Positions 8,686-17,896 of a stretch of 64,000 nucleotides of DNA are shown here, piece after piece; the stretch's first letter is position 1; each line of letters starts with the position of its first letter. The DNA lies in NCBI RefSeq assembly GCF_006148925.1, contig NZ_VAWB01000001.1:2012001-2076000 (forward strand). The letters are read 5' to 3'. The notes beneath the pieces are model-generated. The model saw nothing but the letters and a program-made list of their open reading frames with translations, did no database searches and was not told where the DNA came from. Source of the DNA: Hyunsoonleella aestuarii. Lineage in GTDB: Bacteria; Bacteroidota; Bacteroidia; Flavobacteriales; Flavobacteriaceae. A program made the translations under genes and the position numbers.

Positions 8686-9432
8686 CTAATCTCGAATTTT
8701 CTTTTTGCGCAACTCAAAATTCTGTCCTAAGTAGACTTTACGAACCATAGCATCATTGGCAAGTTCTTCTGGTTCACCTGCTTTAAGGATGCTACCTTCA
8801 AACATTAAATACGTTCTATCTGTAATTGCCAATGTTTCCTGTACATTGTGATCGGTAATAAGAATGCCTATATTTTTTTTGGTAAGTTGGGCAACAATAC
8901 GTTGAATGTCTTCAACAGCTACTGGATCTACCCCTGCGAATGGTTCATCTAGAAGAATAAAACTTGGGTCCGTTGCTAAAGCTCGGGCTATTTCTGTTCT
9001 ACGTCGTTCTCCACCAGAAAGTAAATCGCCTCTATTCTTGCGAATATGTCCTAACCCAAACTCCTCAATAAGAGATTCCATCTTATCATGTTGTTGTTTT
9101 TTACTAAGTTTAGTAAGTTGCAACACACTTAAAATATTATCCTCAATGCTTAATTTTCTAAAAACCGAAGCTTCCTGAGCTAAATATCCAATACCATTTT
9201 GAGCGCGCTTATACATTGGGAATTTAGTTATCTCCTGATCGTCTAGGTAAATATGGCCCCCATTGGGTTTAATAAGTCCAACAATCATATAAAAAGATGT
9301 TGTCTTTCCAGCACCATTTGGACCTAAAAGCCCTACAATTTCACCTTGTTTTACTTCAAGAGAAACATCTTTAACTACTTTCCGTCCACTATAGGACTTC
9401 ATTAAATTTTCGGCTTTTAAAATCATATGCAT
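8686..9432 (-). CDS. lptB: LPS export ABC transporter ATP-binding protein LptB
   Basis: 248 residues. Walker A is GPNGAGKTT (37-45), followed by a Q-loop, the signature LSGGERRR, Walker B FILLDEP with FAGVDP, and the switch His in LITDHNVQE. The FAGVDPVAV segment after Walker B is typical of LptB, the ATPase that powers lipopolysaccharide extraction from the inner membrane with LptFG. Translation may begin at Met1 or Met3 (9426). It is the last gene of a minus-strand group kdsD-tatC-CMD-lptB, but an 84-bp gap precedes it, so it may also have its own promoter. Confidence 0.93.
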   Translation of the reverse strand: MHMILKAENLMKSYSGRKVVKDVSLEVKQGEIVGLLGPNGAGKTTSFYMIVGLIKPNGGHIYLDDQEITKFPMYKRAQNGIGYLAQEASVFRKLSIEDNILSVLQLTKLSKKQQHDKMESLIEEFGLGHIRKNRGDLLSGGERRRTEIARALATDPSFILLDEPFAGVDPVAVEDIQRIVAQLTKKNIGILITDHNVQETLAITDRTYLMFEGSILKAGEPEELANDAMVRKVYLGQNFELRKKKIRD

Positions 9433-9516
9433 TTACTCGATAATCGAGATTTAAACGCTAAAAATAGTAAAATCATATAGAAGACCATTTTTAGCTAAGA
9501 TAATTTTATCGTTTTT

Positions 9517-9864
9517 TTAACCTTGTTGTTCCAAAGCATCCCAAAACTCATAGGCCCGACGTAAATGAGGAATTACAATAGTACCGCCAACCAATGTTGC
9601 TATACTTAATGCTTCAACAACTTCCTCTTTAGTTAAGCCTTCTCTATAGCTGGTTTCTAAATGATATTTAACACAGTCGTCACAACGGAGTACCGCCGAG
9701 GCTACTAAACCAAGTAATTCTTTGGTTTTAATATCAAGAGCCCCTTCAAGATAAGCATTGGTGTCCAGATTGAAAATACGCTTTATCACTTTATTATTAT
9801 CAGAAAGAATTTTATCATTCATTCTTTCGCGATAGTCATTAAATTCTTCAACTATATTAGGCAT
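9517..9864 (-). CDS. Carboxymuconolactone decarboxylase family (AhpD-like) protein
   Basis: I place the start at the ATG at 9862-9864 (MPNIVEEFNDYRE), which overlaps the tatC stop by 8 bp in an ATGCCTAA arrangement. A longer frame would run further into tatC. The 115-residue protein is an all-helical CMD domain with the redox-type CxxCxxxH motif (RCDDCVKYHLET), as in AhpD-like peroxidase partners, rather than the Cys-less decarboxylases. The likely role is thiol-based peroxide or aldehyde metabolism; the substrate is unknown. Tight coupling to tatC suggests co-expression only. Confidence 0.85.
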   Translation of the reverse strand: MPNIVEEFNDYRERMNDKILSDNNKVIKRIFNLDTNAYLEGALDIKTKELLGLVASAVLRCDDCVKYHLETSYREGLTKEEVVEALSIATLVGGTIVIPHLRRAYEFWDALEQQG

Positions 9865-10681
9865 GCTGTTTTTCTTTTCTTTTTTGATTTCTAATAACAA
9901 TTTTAGAAATGTAAATACTTACTTGATATAATACTAAAATAGGAATTGCTACAATTACTTGACTTGCAATATCTGGTGGTGTAATTACCGCAGAAAGTAT
10001 AAGTACAATAACAAGAGCGTATTTTCTATATTTCCTTAGTATTTTTGGAGTTACTAATCCAATTTTCGTTAAGAAGTAAATGATAATAGGTAACTCAAAT
10101 ATTAATCCTGAAGCCAAAGCAGATGAACGAACAAGTGCGATATAAGAACTAATATCTATCTGATTATCTACGATTTCAGAAATACTGTAATTAGCCAAAA
10201 AGTTTATGGATAATGGAGTTACAATATAATAACCGAATAATACTCCAATAAAAAATAGCATTGACGAAATAATGATGAAACCACGAGAATGTTTTCTTTC
10301 ATTGGCATGTAAACCGGGACTAATAAATTTCCAAAGTTGATAAATAACGTAAGGGAAGGAGATAACAAAACCTCCTAAAATTGCGGTCCATATATCTGCA
10401 GAAAACTGTCCTGCCATAGTTCTGTTTTGTAATATCAAAGGAATTTTTTCATTACAAAACGTTGTGTCAAAATTTATAAAAGTGGCTGTTTTACATAAGA
10501 AATCATAAGTTGGAAAACTCATCTCCAGTGGAGCAAAAATAATGGTGTTGAATATGAACCTGCTAAAAATAAACGCGAAAGTGGCAACGATAACCACCGA
10601 CATTACAATTCTTATTAAATGCCAGCGTAAATCTTCCAGATGGTCTAAAAAAGACATCTCGTTAATGTTCTTTTTAGCCAT
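9857..10681 (-). CDS. tatC: Sec-independent (Tat) translocase subunit TatC
   Basis: 274 residues. The N-terminal amphipathic signature MSFLDHLEDLRWHLIRIV precedes the first of six membrane helices. The periplasmic loop between the first two helices is long in this lineage (about 45-100, with three Cys), and FISPGLHANERK is typical for the first cytoplasmic loop. It forms the twin-arginine signal receptor in the inner membrane. Its start shares one base with the kdsD stop (TAATG) and its stop overlaps the CMD start, so the three genes form a coupled operon. No tatA is visible in the window. Confidence 0.95.
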   Translation of the reverse strand: MAKKNINEMSFLDHLEDLRWHLIRIVMSVVIVATFAFIFSRFIFNTIIFAPLEMSFPTYDFLCKTATFINFDTTFCNEKIPLILQNRTMAGQFSADIWTAILGGFVISFPYVIYQLWKFISPGLHANERKHSRGFIIISSMLFFIGVLFGYYIVTPLSINFLANYSISEIVDNQIDISSYIALVRSSALASGLIFELPIIIYFLTKIGLVTPKILRKYRKYALVIVLILSAVITPPDIASQVIVAIPILVLYQVSIYISKIVIRNQKRKEKQHA

Positions 10682-11646
10682 TATATAATTCCTTCTTTTA
10701 TTAAGTCGTGTAAATGAACGACTCCAGCATACTTGCCATTATCTTCAACCAGTAATTGCGAGATGCCATTGGTTTCCATAACCTCTAAAGCATCTACTGC
10801 CATAGCTTCAGCATCAATAAGTTTAGGGTTTTTACTCATAATGTCCTTTGCTGTTAACAATGTGAAATCATCAGATTTCGAGAGCATTCGCCTCAAATCT
10901 CCATCAGTAATAATGCCAATTACTTTGTCATTTTCAATAACAGCCGTAACTCCAAGCATTTTTTCAGAAATTTCAATGATAACCTCTTTTATACCTGTAT
11001 TACTGGATACTTCAGGTTTTTCATTCGCAGACGAAATATCTTGAACCCTTAGGTATAGCTTTTTGCCAAGTGCACCGCCTGGGTGGTATTTGGCAAAATC
11101 ATTACTCGAAAATCCTCTTAATTCCAATAAACAAACAGCCAGTGCATCTCCCATAACCAATTGGGCAGTTGTGCTAGTAGTTGGAGCTAAATTATTGGGA
11201 CAAGCTTCTTTTTCCACATAAGTATTTAAAACATAATCGGCATTAAGACCCAAAAAGGAATCTTTATTTCCAGTTAGTGCAATCATTTTGTTTTTAGCAC
11301 TTTTAATTAATGGAACTAGTACCTTGATTTCTGGTGTATTACCGCTTTTTGAAATACAAATGACCACATCATCTTTTAGAATTAATCCTAAGTCTCCGTG
11401 AATAGCATCCGCAGCATGCATAAAAACAGAAGGTGTTCCTGTAGAATTTAATGTAGCTACTATTTTATTAGCTATAATAGCACTCTTTCCAATTCCTGTA
11501 ATAATGACTCGTCCTTTCGATTTATAAATCAATTCTACTGCATCAGAAAAATCGCTATTTAACAAATTAGACAAGTTTGAAATAGATTGACTTTCCATTT
11601 CAATAGTTTGTTTCGCAGTATTAATGATAGAATCTTTGTAATTCAA
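10681..11646 (-). CDS. kdsD: KpsF/GutQ family arabinose-5-phosphate isomerase (KdsD)
   Basis: 321 residues. The SIS domain (about 38-180) contains GRVIITGIGKSAIIANKIV, a HAADAIHGDLGLI segment and SKSGNTPEI. Two CBS domains follow (about 200-255 and 265-320). The enzyme interconverts ribulose-5-phosphate and arabinose-5-phosphate, the first committed step toward Kdo of the LPS inner core. It heads a minus-strand group that ends with lptB, recalling the kdsD-kdsC-lptCAB order of Gammaproteobacteria with tatC and CMD inserted. It is divergent from recQ, with 202 bp between. Confidence 0.92.
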   Translation of the reverse strand: MNYKDSIINTAKQTIEMESQSISNLSNLLNSDFSDAVELIYKSKGRVIITGIGKSAIIANKIVATLNSTGTPSVFMHAADAIHGDLGLILKDDVVICISKSGNTPEIKVLVPLIKSAKNKMIALTGNKDSFLGLNADYVLNTYVEKEACPNNLAPTTSTTAQLVMGDALAVCLLELRGFSSNDFAKYHPGGALGKKLYLRVQDISSANEKPEVSSNTGIKEVIIEISEKMLGVTAVIENDKVIGIITDGDLRRMLSKSDDFTLLTAKDIMSKNPKLIDAEAMAVDALEVMETNGISQLLVEDNGKYAGVVHLHDLIKEGII

Positions 11647-11848
11647 AATTTATTATTTTTATGGTTGATGCTTTTAAAGATTTTGTTATCTTTAATGTTA
11701 GTCAAATAAAAATTTATTTGATTTAAAAAATTTCGTTACAAAACTAACGAAAAAAAAATGAGGGTTCTCTATTAGATTACTAAATTAATTAATGGCATTT
11801 TAAGTGTTTAATAGGTCTTTAAAAGCATAAATTAATTGTATTTATTTC

Positions 11849-14053
11849 ATGTTGACGGCAAAAAGTGACTTACACGCTGCACTAAAAAAATATTTTGGAT
11901 TTTCTAAATTCAAAGGGTTGCAAGAGGGGGTTGTTGAGAGTATATTATCTGGAAATCATACGTTTGTAATAATGCCGACTGGTGGAGGAAAATCCCTTTG
12001 CTACCAGCTTCCTGCATTAATGCAGGAGGGGACAGCAATAGTAGTTTCTCCTCTAATAGCATTAATGAAAAATCAAGTAGATGCCATTCGCGGTGTGTCT
12101 GATGAAGAAGGTGTTGCCCATGTATTAAATTCTTCCTTAAATAAAACAGAGGTAAAACGGGTAAAAGAAGACATTGTAAATGGGGTTACTAAACTTCTTT
12201 ATGTTGCCCCAGAATCTCTAACAAAGGAAGAAAATGTAGAGTTTCTCCGTTCGGTTAAAATTTCTTTTATGGCGATAGATGAAGCCCATTGTATAAGTGA
12301 ATGGGGTCATGACTTTAGACCAGAATACAGAAACTTGCGGCACATTATAGGTCGTATTGGTGATAATATTCCAATTATTGGTTTAACGGCAACAGCAACA
12401 CCAAAAGTACAAGAAGATATTATTAAAAATCTTGGAATTGGTGGGGCAAAAACATTTAAAGCCTCCTTTAATAGACCAAACTTATATTATGAAGTACGGC
12501 CAAAAACCAAGAATGTTGATGCCGATATCATTCGTTTTGTTAAACAGCATGAGGGTAAATCTGGTATTGTTTATTGCTTAAGCAGAAAACGTGTTGAAGA
12601 ATTAGCCCAAGTACTTCAAGTTAATGGTATTAAAGCTGTACCGTATCATGCAGGGCTAGATGCCAAGTCTAGATCAAACCATCAAGATATGTTCCTAATG
12701 GAGGATATAGATGTTGTTGTAGCAACCATTGCCTTTGGAATGGGGATAGATAAACCCGATGTGCGTTTTGTTATTCATCATGATATTCCAAAAAGTATAG
12801 AAAGCTATTATCAAGAAACAGGACGTGCTGGAAGAGATGGTGGAGAAGGTCATTGTTTAGCATATTATACTTATAAAGACATTGAAAAGTTAGAGAAATT
12901 TATGTCTGGTAAACCTGTTGCAGAACAAGAAATAGGGCAAGCCCTTTTGCAAGAAGTTGTGGCTTTTGCGGAAACATCAATTTCCCGTAGAAAATTTATT
13001 CTTCATTATTTTGGAGAAGAGTTTGATAATGAAACTGGTGAAGGTGGCGATATGGATGACAATGTAAGACACCCAAAAAAGAAACATGAAGCAAAAGAAG
13101 AGGTAAAACTATTATTAGAAACGATTAATAAAACAAACGAAAAATATAAATCTAAGGATTTGGTAAATGTGATTGTTGGTAAAGAAAATGCCTTAATTAA
13201 TTCACATAAAACGAACGAGCAGTCATTTTTCGGTAAAGGAAAAGATAAAGACAATAAATATTGGATGGCACTTTTGCGACAAGTTTTAGTTGCAGGTTAT
13301 CTAAGAAAAGATATTGAAACCTATGGCGTCATAAAACTTCATGATTCTGGTCGATCATTTATTGATAAGCCAGTGTCTTTTATGATGACCGAAGATCATA
13401 TTTTCGAAGGCGAGCAGGAAGACGGTAGTATTATTACTGCGGCTAAAGGTGGTGGAGCAGTGGCTGACGAGGTTTTAATGGGCATGTTAAAAGATTTACG
13501 TAAAAAGAACGCTAAAAAACTTGGCGTTCCGCCTTTTGTAATTTTTCAAGATCCTTCGCTTGAAGATATGTCTTTAAAATACCCAATTACTGTTGAAGAG
13601 TTAGGGAATGTGCATGGTGTTGGTGATGGTAAAGCGAAAAAGTATGGTAAAGACTTCGTTAATTTAATTGCCAATTATGTTGAAGAAAATGATATTATCC
13701 GTCCCGATGATATGGTGGTTAAGTCTACTGGAAGTAATTCTTCACTCAAACTCTATATTATCCAAAACATTGATAGAAAATTACCATTAGACGATATTGC
13801 ATCTTCCAAAGGGATGTCTATGGAAGATTTTATAAAAGAAATGGAAGTAATCGTTTATTCTGGAACCAAATTGAACATTGATTATTGGTTACATGATATT
13901 TTAGATGAAGATCAGCAAGAAGAAATTCATGATTATTTTATGGAGTCTGAAACAGATGATATAGATGATGCCATTGAAGAGTTTGATGGCGATTATGACG
14001 ACGAAGAACTAAGATTGTTTAGAATCAAGTTTATTAGTGAAGTAGCTAATTAA
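11849..14053 (+). CDS. recQ: ATP-dependent DNA helicase RecQ
   Basis: 734 residues. Helicase motifs: MPTGGGKSLCYQ (Walker A, about 42-53), DEAH at 144-147 with CISEWGHDFRP, TATATP, and QETGRAGRDG (about 322-331). It continues with an RQC winged helix and an HRDC domain (about 540-613, LRKKNAKKLGVPPFVIF). The role is 3'-5' unwinding in recombination and replication-fork repair. Oddly, the zinc subdomain that normally carries four Cys keeps its backbone (SRRKFILHYFGE, 379-390, then GGDMDDN), but none of the expected Cys is present. The C-terminal tail is strongly acidic. Its end overlaps the convergent GNAT gene by 4 bp. Confidence 0.94.
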   Translation: MLTAKSDLHAALKKYFGFSKFKGLQEGVVESILSGNHTFVIMPTGGGKSLCYQLPALMQEGTAIVVSPLIALMKNQVDAIRGVSDEEGVAHVLNSSLNKTEVKRVKEDIVNGVTKLLYVAPESLTKEENVEFLRSVKISFMAIDEAHCISEWGHDFRPEYRNLRHIIGRIGDNIPIIGLTATATPKVQEDIIKNLGIGGAKTFKASFNRPNLYYEVRPKTKNVDADIIRFVKQHEGKSGIVYCLSRKRVEELAQVLQVNGIKAVPYHAGLDAKSRSNHQDMFLMEDIDVVVATIAFGMGIDKPDVRFVIHHDIPKSIESYYQETGRAGRDGGEGHCLAYYTYKDIEKLEKFMSGKPVAEQEIGQALLQEVVAFAETSISRRKFILHYFGEEFDNETGEGGDMDDNVRHPKKKHEAKEEVKLLLETINKTNEKYKSKDLVNVIVGKENALINSHKTNEQSFFGKGKDKDNKYWMALLRQVLVAGYLRKDIETYGVIKLHDSGRSFIDKPVSFMMTEDHIFEGEQEDGSIITAAKGGGAVADEVLMGMLKDLRKKNAKKLGVPPFVIFQDPSLEDMSLKYPITVEELGNVHGVGDGKAKKYGKDFVNLIANYVEENDIIRPDDMVVKSTGSNSSLKLYIIQNIDRKLPLDDIASSKGMSMEDFIKEMEVIVYSGTKLNIDYWLHDILDEDQQEEIHDYFMESETDDIDDAIEEFDGDYDDEELRLFRIKFISEVAN

Positions 14054-14568
14054 AAGGCCTTACTCATTACCGAAAATTCAAAATTCTGATTTAAGATACC
14101 AAAGATATGTGTTCCTAATTTGTGGTATCCATAGCGTTCATAAAATCTAATAGCTTTAGGATTATCTACATAAACAGAAAGCCATAGATAGTTAGATTCT
14201 ATTCGTTTTACTTCTTCAAAAATTTCATTTTGTAATAAATGCCCAATTTTACGATTTAAAAAGTCGTTAAGCACATAAATACGCTGTAGTTCTGAAACTT
14301 TTTCATCCTCTATAAATTTAGAAGGCGAATTTTTAATTAATTTGGCATATCCAACAGGAAGATTATCTAAAAAAGCTAACCAATATACATTATTGTCATC
14401 ATTTAATTTTTTTGTCAAAGCTTCAATAGAAAATGATTTTGCGAAATAACTAATAAGGTTTTCATTATTATGAAACAGATGACCGAATGCTTCTCTAAAT
14501 GTTACTCGCGCTAAGAGGGCTAAAGGAATTACGTCCTTAACAGTTGCTTTTCGAACTAAAATATTCAC
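14050..14568 (-). CDS. GNAT family N-acetyltransferase
   Basis: 172 residues. The N-terminal VRKATVKDVIPLALLARVTF is followed by the acetyl-CoA binding region. Motif A is ELQRIYVLNDFLNRKIGHLL (Q/RxxGxG/A-like, here RKIGHLL), then WLSVYVDNPKAIRFYERYGY (motif B), and it ends with a conserved Phe-rich strand. The family acetylates a primary amine of a small molecule or protein; the substrate is not predictable. The 3' end overlaps recQ by 4 bp in a convergent arrangement. Confidence 0.87.
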   Translation of the reverse strand: MNILVRKATVKDVIPLALLARVTFREAFGHLFHNNENLISYFAKSFSIEALTKKLNDDNNVYWLAFLDNLPVGYAKLIKNSPSKFIEDEKVSELQRIYVLNDFLNRKIGHLLQNEIFEEVKRIESNYLWLSVYVDNPKAIRFYERYGYHKLGTHIFGILNQNFEFSVMSKAF

Positions 14569-14650
14569 TATGCTTAATTTATTATTTAAATATATCTATT
14601 TTTTAATAAATACTTTTTAACGCAGCCTATATACTTCTAACTTAGTTTTC

Positions 14651-14658
14651 TATCTTTG
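14651..14658 (+). promoter_or_regulatory. Bacteroidota -7 box (TATCTTTG) before the cyclophilin-FKBP gene
   Basis: TATCTTTG is an exact match to TAnnTTTG and lies 24 bases before the ATG at 14683. It shows that the in-frame TTG at 14656 cannot be the start codon, because that codon is inside the promoter box. No convincing TTG -33 element is seen at the usual distance. Confidence 0.55.
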
Positions 14659-14682
14659 CACTTTCTTAAAAAAAATAGAATC

Positions 14683-15615
14683 ATGCAAGACGGATTATAC
14701 GCAAAATTTAATACGACAAAAGGCGAAATTTTAGTCGCTTTAGAATATCAAAAAACACCTGGAACCGTAGGCAACTTTGTTGCTTTGGCTGAAGGTAATG
14801 TAGAGAACGCTGTAAAGCCACAAGGGACACCATATTACGACGGGTTAAAATTCCACAGAGTTATACCAGATTTCATGATACAAGGAGGATGTCCGCAAGG
14901 TTCTGGGGCTGGGAATCCAGGGTATAAGTTTGATGATGAGTTTCATTCAGATTTAAAACACGATGGGCCAGGGGTTTTATCTATGGCTAATGCGGGACCT
15001 GGAACCAACGGAAGTCAGTTTTTTATAACCCATGTTGAAACACCTTGGTTAGATAATAAACATACTGTTTTTGGTAAAGTTGAAATTGGACAAGATGTGG
15101 TTGATGCTATCGCTCAAGGAGATGCTATCGAGAGTTTAGAGATTGTAAGAGTTGGTTCAGAAGCTGAATCTTTTAATGCTGTTGAGGCTTTTAGAACGTT
15201 TGAAGGTTCAAGAGAAAAAAGATTAGCTGAAGAAAAAGCAAAAGCAGAAGCAGAACTTGAAAAAATTGCTGCAGGCTTTAGTAAAACTGAGAGTGGATTA
15301 CGTTATCAAATTATTCAAAACGGTGATGGAATCAAAGTAGAAAAAGGACAAACGGTATCTGTGCATTATAAAGGTCAGTTATCTGATGGGACTGTTTTTG
15401 ATTCTTCATATAAGCGTAACGCTCCAATCGATTTTCCTCTAGGAGTAGGACAAGTTATTCCAGGATGGGATGAAGGTATTGGCTTATTAAAAGTAGGTGA
15501 TAAGGCACGTTTAGTTATTCCTAGTCATTTAGGGTATGGAAGTGCTGGAGCAGGTGGTGTTATACCACCAGATGCAACTCTTGTTTTTGATGTGGAATTG
15601 ATGGATGTGAAATAG
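14683..15615 (+). CDS. Dual-domain peptidyl-prolyl isomerase: cyclophilin fused to FKBP
   Basis: 310 residues from ATG 14683 ([16 protein letters not shown]). The N-terminal cyclophilin domain (about 5-165) has [29 protein letters not shown] and [11 protein letters not shown]. An acidic/Lys-rich helical linker (about 180-205) leads to an FKBP domain (about 210-310) with [18 protein letters not shown], a VIPGWDEGI element and [19 protein letters not shown]. Both active sites look complete. There is no signal peptide, so it is a cytoplasmic protein-folding catalyst with two unrelated PPIase folds. Such chimeras have been described in Flavobacterium and apicomplexans. Confidence 0.93.
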   Translation: MQDGLYAKFNTTKGEILVALEYQKTPGTVGNFVALAEGNVENAVKPQGTPYYDGLKFHRVIPDFMIQGGCPQGSGAGNPGYKFDDEFHSDLKHDGPGVLSMANAGPGTNGSQFFITHVETPWLDNKHTVFGKVEIGQDVVDAIAQGDAIESLEIVRVGSEAESFNAVEAFRTFEGSREKRLAEEKAKAEAELEKIAAGFSKTESGLRYQIIQNGDGIKVEKGQTVSVHYKGQLSDGTVFDSSYKRNAPIDFPLGVGQVIPGWDEGIGLLKVGDKARLVIPSHLGYGSAGAGGVIPPDATLVFDVELMDVK

Positions 15616-15691
15616 TTTTAAGATCACATTTTATATTTAAGTGATTCTCGATGTAGTTTAACTTGAATGTTAGGTGTTTTATGATAAGAGT

Positions 15692-15745
15692 AGACGAAAA
15701 GAGGTATTCATTTTAATTAAATGAATATCTCTTTCTGTTTTCGTT
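15692..15745. terminator. Convergent hairpin between the PPIase and hydrolase genes
   Basis: The stem GAGGTATTCATTT (15701-15713) pairs with AAATGAATATCTC (15719-15731) through one G-T wobble. It is extended outward by ACGAAAA (15694-15700) against TTTTCGT (15738-15744) across a short bulge. It sits between two converging genes, so it may terminate both, although no long U-tract follows directly. Confidence 0.5.
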
Positions 15746-15779
15746 AATCGCTGGATAATTGATTAGTATTTATTTTATT

Positions 15780-16727
15780 CTATCTTCCATGAGGTTCCAT
15801 ATTTGGATGCGTATTTAGGTCTTTTACATAGTAATCAAGAAAATCTTTCGCGTTTTCGTTTACCTCTTGGTCATACTCTGAAAGACCATGATCGCCGCCT
15901 TCATAAAAATGTAATCTAAAAGGGTGTTTCTTTGCATATAAAGAATCTGCCATGTCTAATGCGTCCTTTGGAGAGACACGCCAATCACCAGAGCCGTGTA
16001 ATAATAAAATTGGCGTGGTTTTACAAAGTTTATCGGTCCAATATATAGCCGAACGTTTTTTTAATTCGGCTTCCTTATTAGTTTTATAATTTGGAAGTAA
16101 TTCCGAAAAAACATATTTTTCCATTTCGGGCCTTTCTTCTATATTCCTAAAGCTATTTGCCATACCAGCTCCAATTATTGCTGCTTTAAATTTACAGGAT
16201 TCAGAAATTGCCCGATAAGTCATTAGACCGCCTCGACTCCATCCATAAATTCCTATTCTAGAAGTGTCAGCTTCTTTTAAATTGTCTAATAATGGTATAA
16301 GATTATGGATGTCATTAACGTCTGTGCCTCCAAATTCTTCCATGCCTTCACTGCCGCCACCGCCACGATAGTTACTTGCAATAACGGTATAACCCCATTG
16401 GGACATGCTACGAAGGACATAAGTTGCTCCAATGTCATTAAATGCTCCAAAATCTCTGTTACCTCCTCTATTGTAAATTATTACTGGGTAAGATCCTGAC
16501 TCTTTTGGTGTTGATAGATATCCATTTATTTTTAAGCCATTAGATTCATAAGTGATTTTAAATAGTTTTGTTGAGGTAAAAACTGTTTTAAACTTATTCC
16601 GTTCAAGAAATTTTTGTTTTATCGAATCAGGAAGATTAACTATATCTTTATGAAGCAACCTTCCATTTTGAGCAAATCCTGTTTGGACAACAAAAACAAT
16701 TAAGGCTATTTTAAATAGACATTTCAT
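15780..16727 (-). CDS. Secreted alpha/beta hydrolase, prolyl oligopeptidase-like (S9)
   Basis: 315 residues with an N-terminal signal peptide (ends QTGFAQ, about 20). The catalytic fold begins near ITYESNGLKINGYLSTP. YNRGGNRDFG forms the oxyanion region. The nucleophile elbow is GWSRGG with Ser as the expected nucleophile. LLLHGSGDWRVSP precedes the likely Asp, and FYEGGDHGLSE carries the catalytic His. The family includes dipeptidyl or acyl peptidases and various esterases; the substrate is unknown. It acts in the periplasm or outside. It is monocistronic, with a hairpin between it and the convergent PPIase gene. Confidence 0.87.
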   Translation of the reverse strand: MKCLFKIALIVFVVQTGFAQNGRLLHKDIVNLPDSIKQKFLERNKFKTVFTSTKLFKITYESNGLKINGYLSTPKESGSYPVIIYNRGGNRDFGAFNDIGATYVLRSMSQWGYTVIASNYRGGGGSEGMEEFGGTDVNDIHNLIPLLDNLKEADTSRIGIYGWSRGGLMTYRAISESCKFKAAIIGAGMANSFRNIEERPEMEKYVFSELLPNYKTNKEAELKKRSAIYWTDKLCKTTPILLLHGSGDWRVSPKDALDMADSLYAKKHPFRLHFYEGGDHGLSEYDQEVNENAKDFLDYYVKDLNTHPNMEPHGR

Positions 16728-16863
16728 AGTTACTTTTTTAATTAATAGGAAATTTAGGCTAGAGAAATAGGGTTCTTAATTTAATAGTCTCATATTAAAT
16801 CAAGTTAAAGATATAAATTTGAGGATTACTTTTTGATAAACTTTCAATTTAATATCTTTAAGC

Positions 16864-17409
16864 ATGACAAAAGAAGAACTCGAATTTTTACGATACCCAA
16901 TAGGAAGATTTAAACTGCCCGATAACATTACTTCAAATAAAATTAAGGAATGGATTACTGTTTTAGAACAGTTTCCTATTCGTTTTGAAGCATTGGTTAA
17001 GCACCTAACAAAGGAGCAATTAGACACATGTTACAGACCGGATGGGTGGACCGTTAGACAAGTGGTTCATCATGTTTCTGATAGTCATCATCACAGTTAT
17101 ACACGCTTTAAGTGGGCATTAACAGAGGATAAACCACTCATTAAAGCATACAACGAAGCTGATTGGGCTGAGTTAAGCGATAGCAAAACAGCGCCTATAC
17201 AAATGTCTTTAGAACATTTAAAAGCAGTTCATTATAAATTGGTTTATTTATTAAAGTCCTTAGGCGATGAAGATTTAAACAAATCTTTTATGCATCCAGA
17301 AACTAATTCTGAAGTGTTATTAAAAGTTAATATCGGCGTTTACGCATGGCACGGTAATCACCATTATGCGCATATTGAGAACTTGTTAAAACGAAAAGGT
17401 TGGCTGTAA
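16864..17409 (+). CDS. YfiT-type bacillithiol/DinB-fold metal-dependent transferase
   Basis: 181 residues of four-helix-bundle DinB fold. It begins with LRYPIGRFKLPD, a family hallmark. Metal-ligand histidines are expected in RQVVHHVSDSHHHSY (about 65-79) and in HGNHHYAHIENL near the C-terminus. YfiT relatives in Firmicutes are annotated as putative bacillithiol transferases or metal hydrolases. Whether bacillithiol is the thiol used here cannot be told from this window. The next gene starts 1 bp after the stop, so the two are coupled. Confidence 0.88.
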   Translation: MTKEELEFLRYPIGRFKLPDNITSNKIKEWITVLEQFPIRFEALVKHLTKEQLDTCYRPDGWTVRQVVHHVSDSHHHSYTRFKWALTEDKPLIKAYNEADWAELSDSKTAPIQMSLEHLKAVHYKLVYLLKSLGDEDLNKSFMHPETNSEVLLKVNIGVYAWHGNHHYAHIENLLKRKGWL

Positions 17410-17410
17410 A

Positions 17411-17896
17411 ATGATTAGGTCTTTTCATAAAAATGATCTTAAGGAGCTACTCGAAATTTACAATTACTATGTAGTAAATACTTCGGTTACTTTTGATATT
17501 GAACCACTTTCAATCGAAACTTTTTCAGATAAGGTTAATAGAATTAAGACAGATTATCCGTTTCTGGTTTACCTTGAAAACAATGAGATTTTAGGCTTCG
17601 CCTACGGAAGTAGATTTCGACCTAAACCGGCTTATGATTTTGTTGTAGAATCAACGGTTTACGTTGGACATAATGCTCATGGAAAGCAAATAGGCACAAA
17701 GCTATATGCCGAACTATTACAGCAACTAAAACAAACTAAATTACATACGGTTTTAGGTGTTTTAACTATACCCAATGATGCGAGTATTAAACTTCATGAG
17801 AAATTTGGTTTTAAACAGGTTGCCAATTTAGAAGAAGTTGGTTTTAAATTTGGTAAGTGGCATAATGTTGGTATTTGGCAGTTAAAACTAGTTTAA
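17411..17896 (+). CDS. GNAT acetyltransferase, phosphinothricin acetyltransferase-like
   Basis: 161 residues. It begins IRSFHKNDLKELLEIYNYYV, then NTSVTFDIEPLS, the family start of Pat/YncA-like enzymes. The acetyl-CoA motif region is VYVGHNAHGKQIGTKLYAEL (Q/RxxGxG/A form KQIGTKL), followed by VLGVLTIPNDASIKLHEKFG. It acetylates a small amine; in characterised relatives the amine is methionine derivatives or phosphinothricin. It starts directly after the YfiT-like gene and overlaps the convergent redoxin gene by 4 bp. Confidence 0.87.
   Translation: MIRSFHKNDLKELLEIYNYYVVNTSVTFDIEPLSIETFSDKVNRIKTDYPFLVYLENNEILGFAYGSRFRPKPAYDFVVESTVYVGHNAHGKQIGTKLYAELLQQLKQTKLHTVLGVLTIPNDASIKLHEKFGFKQVANLEEVGFKFGKWHNVGIWQLKLV

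Noticed and set aside
14656-14682. N-terminal extension of the cyclophilin-FKBP protein from TTG 14656
   Set aside because: The TTG is part of the TATCTTTG promoter box; the ATG at 14683 fits the family start.
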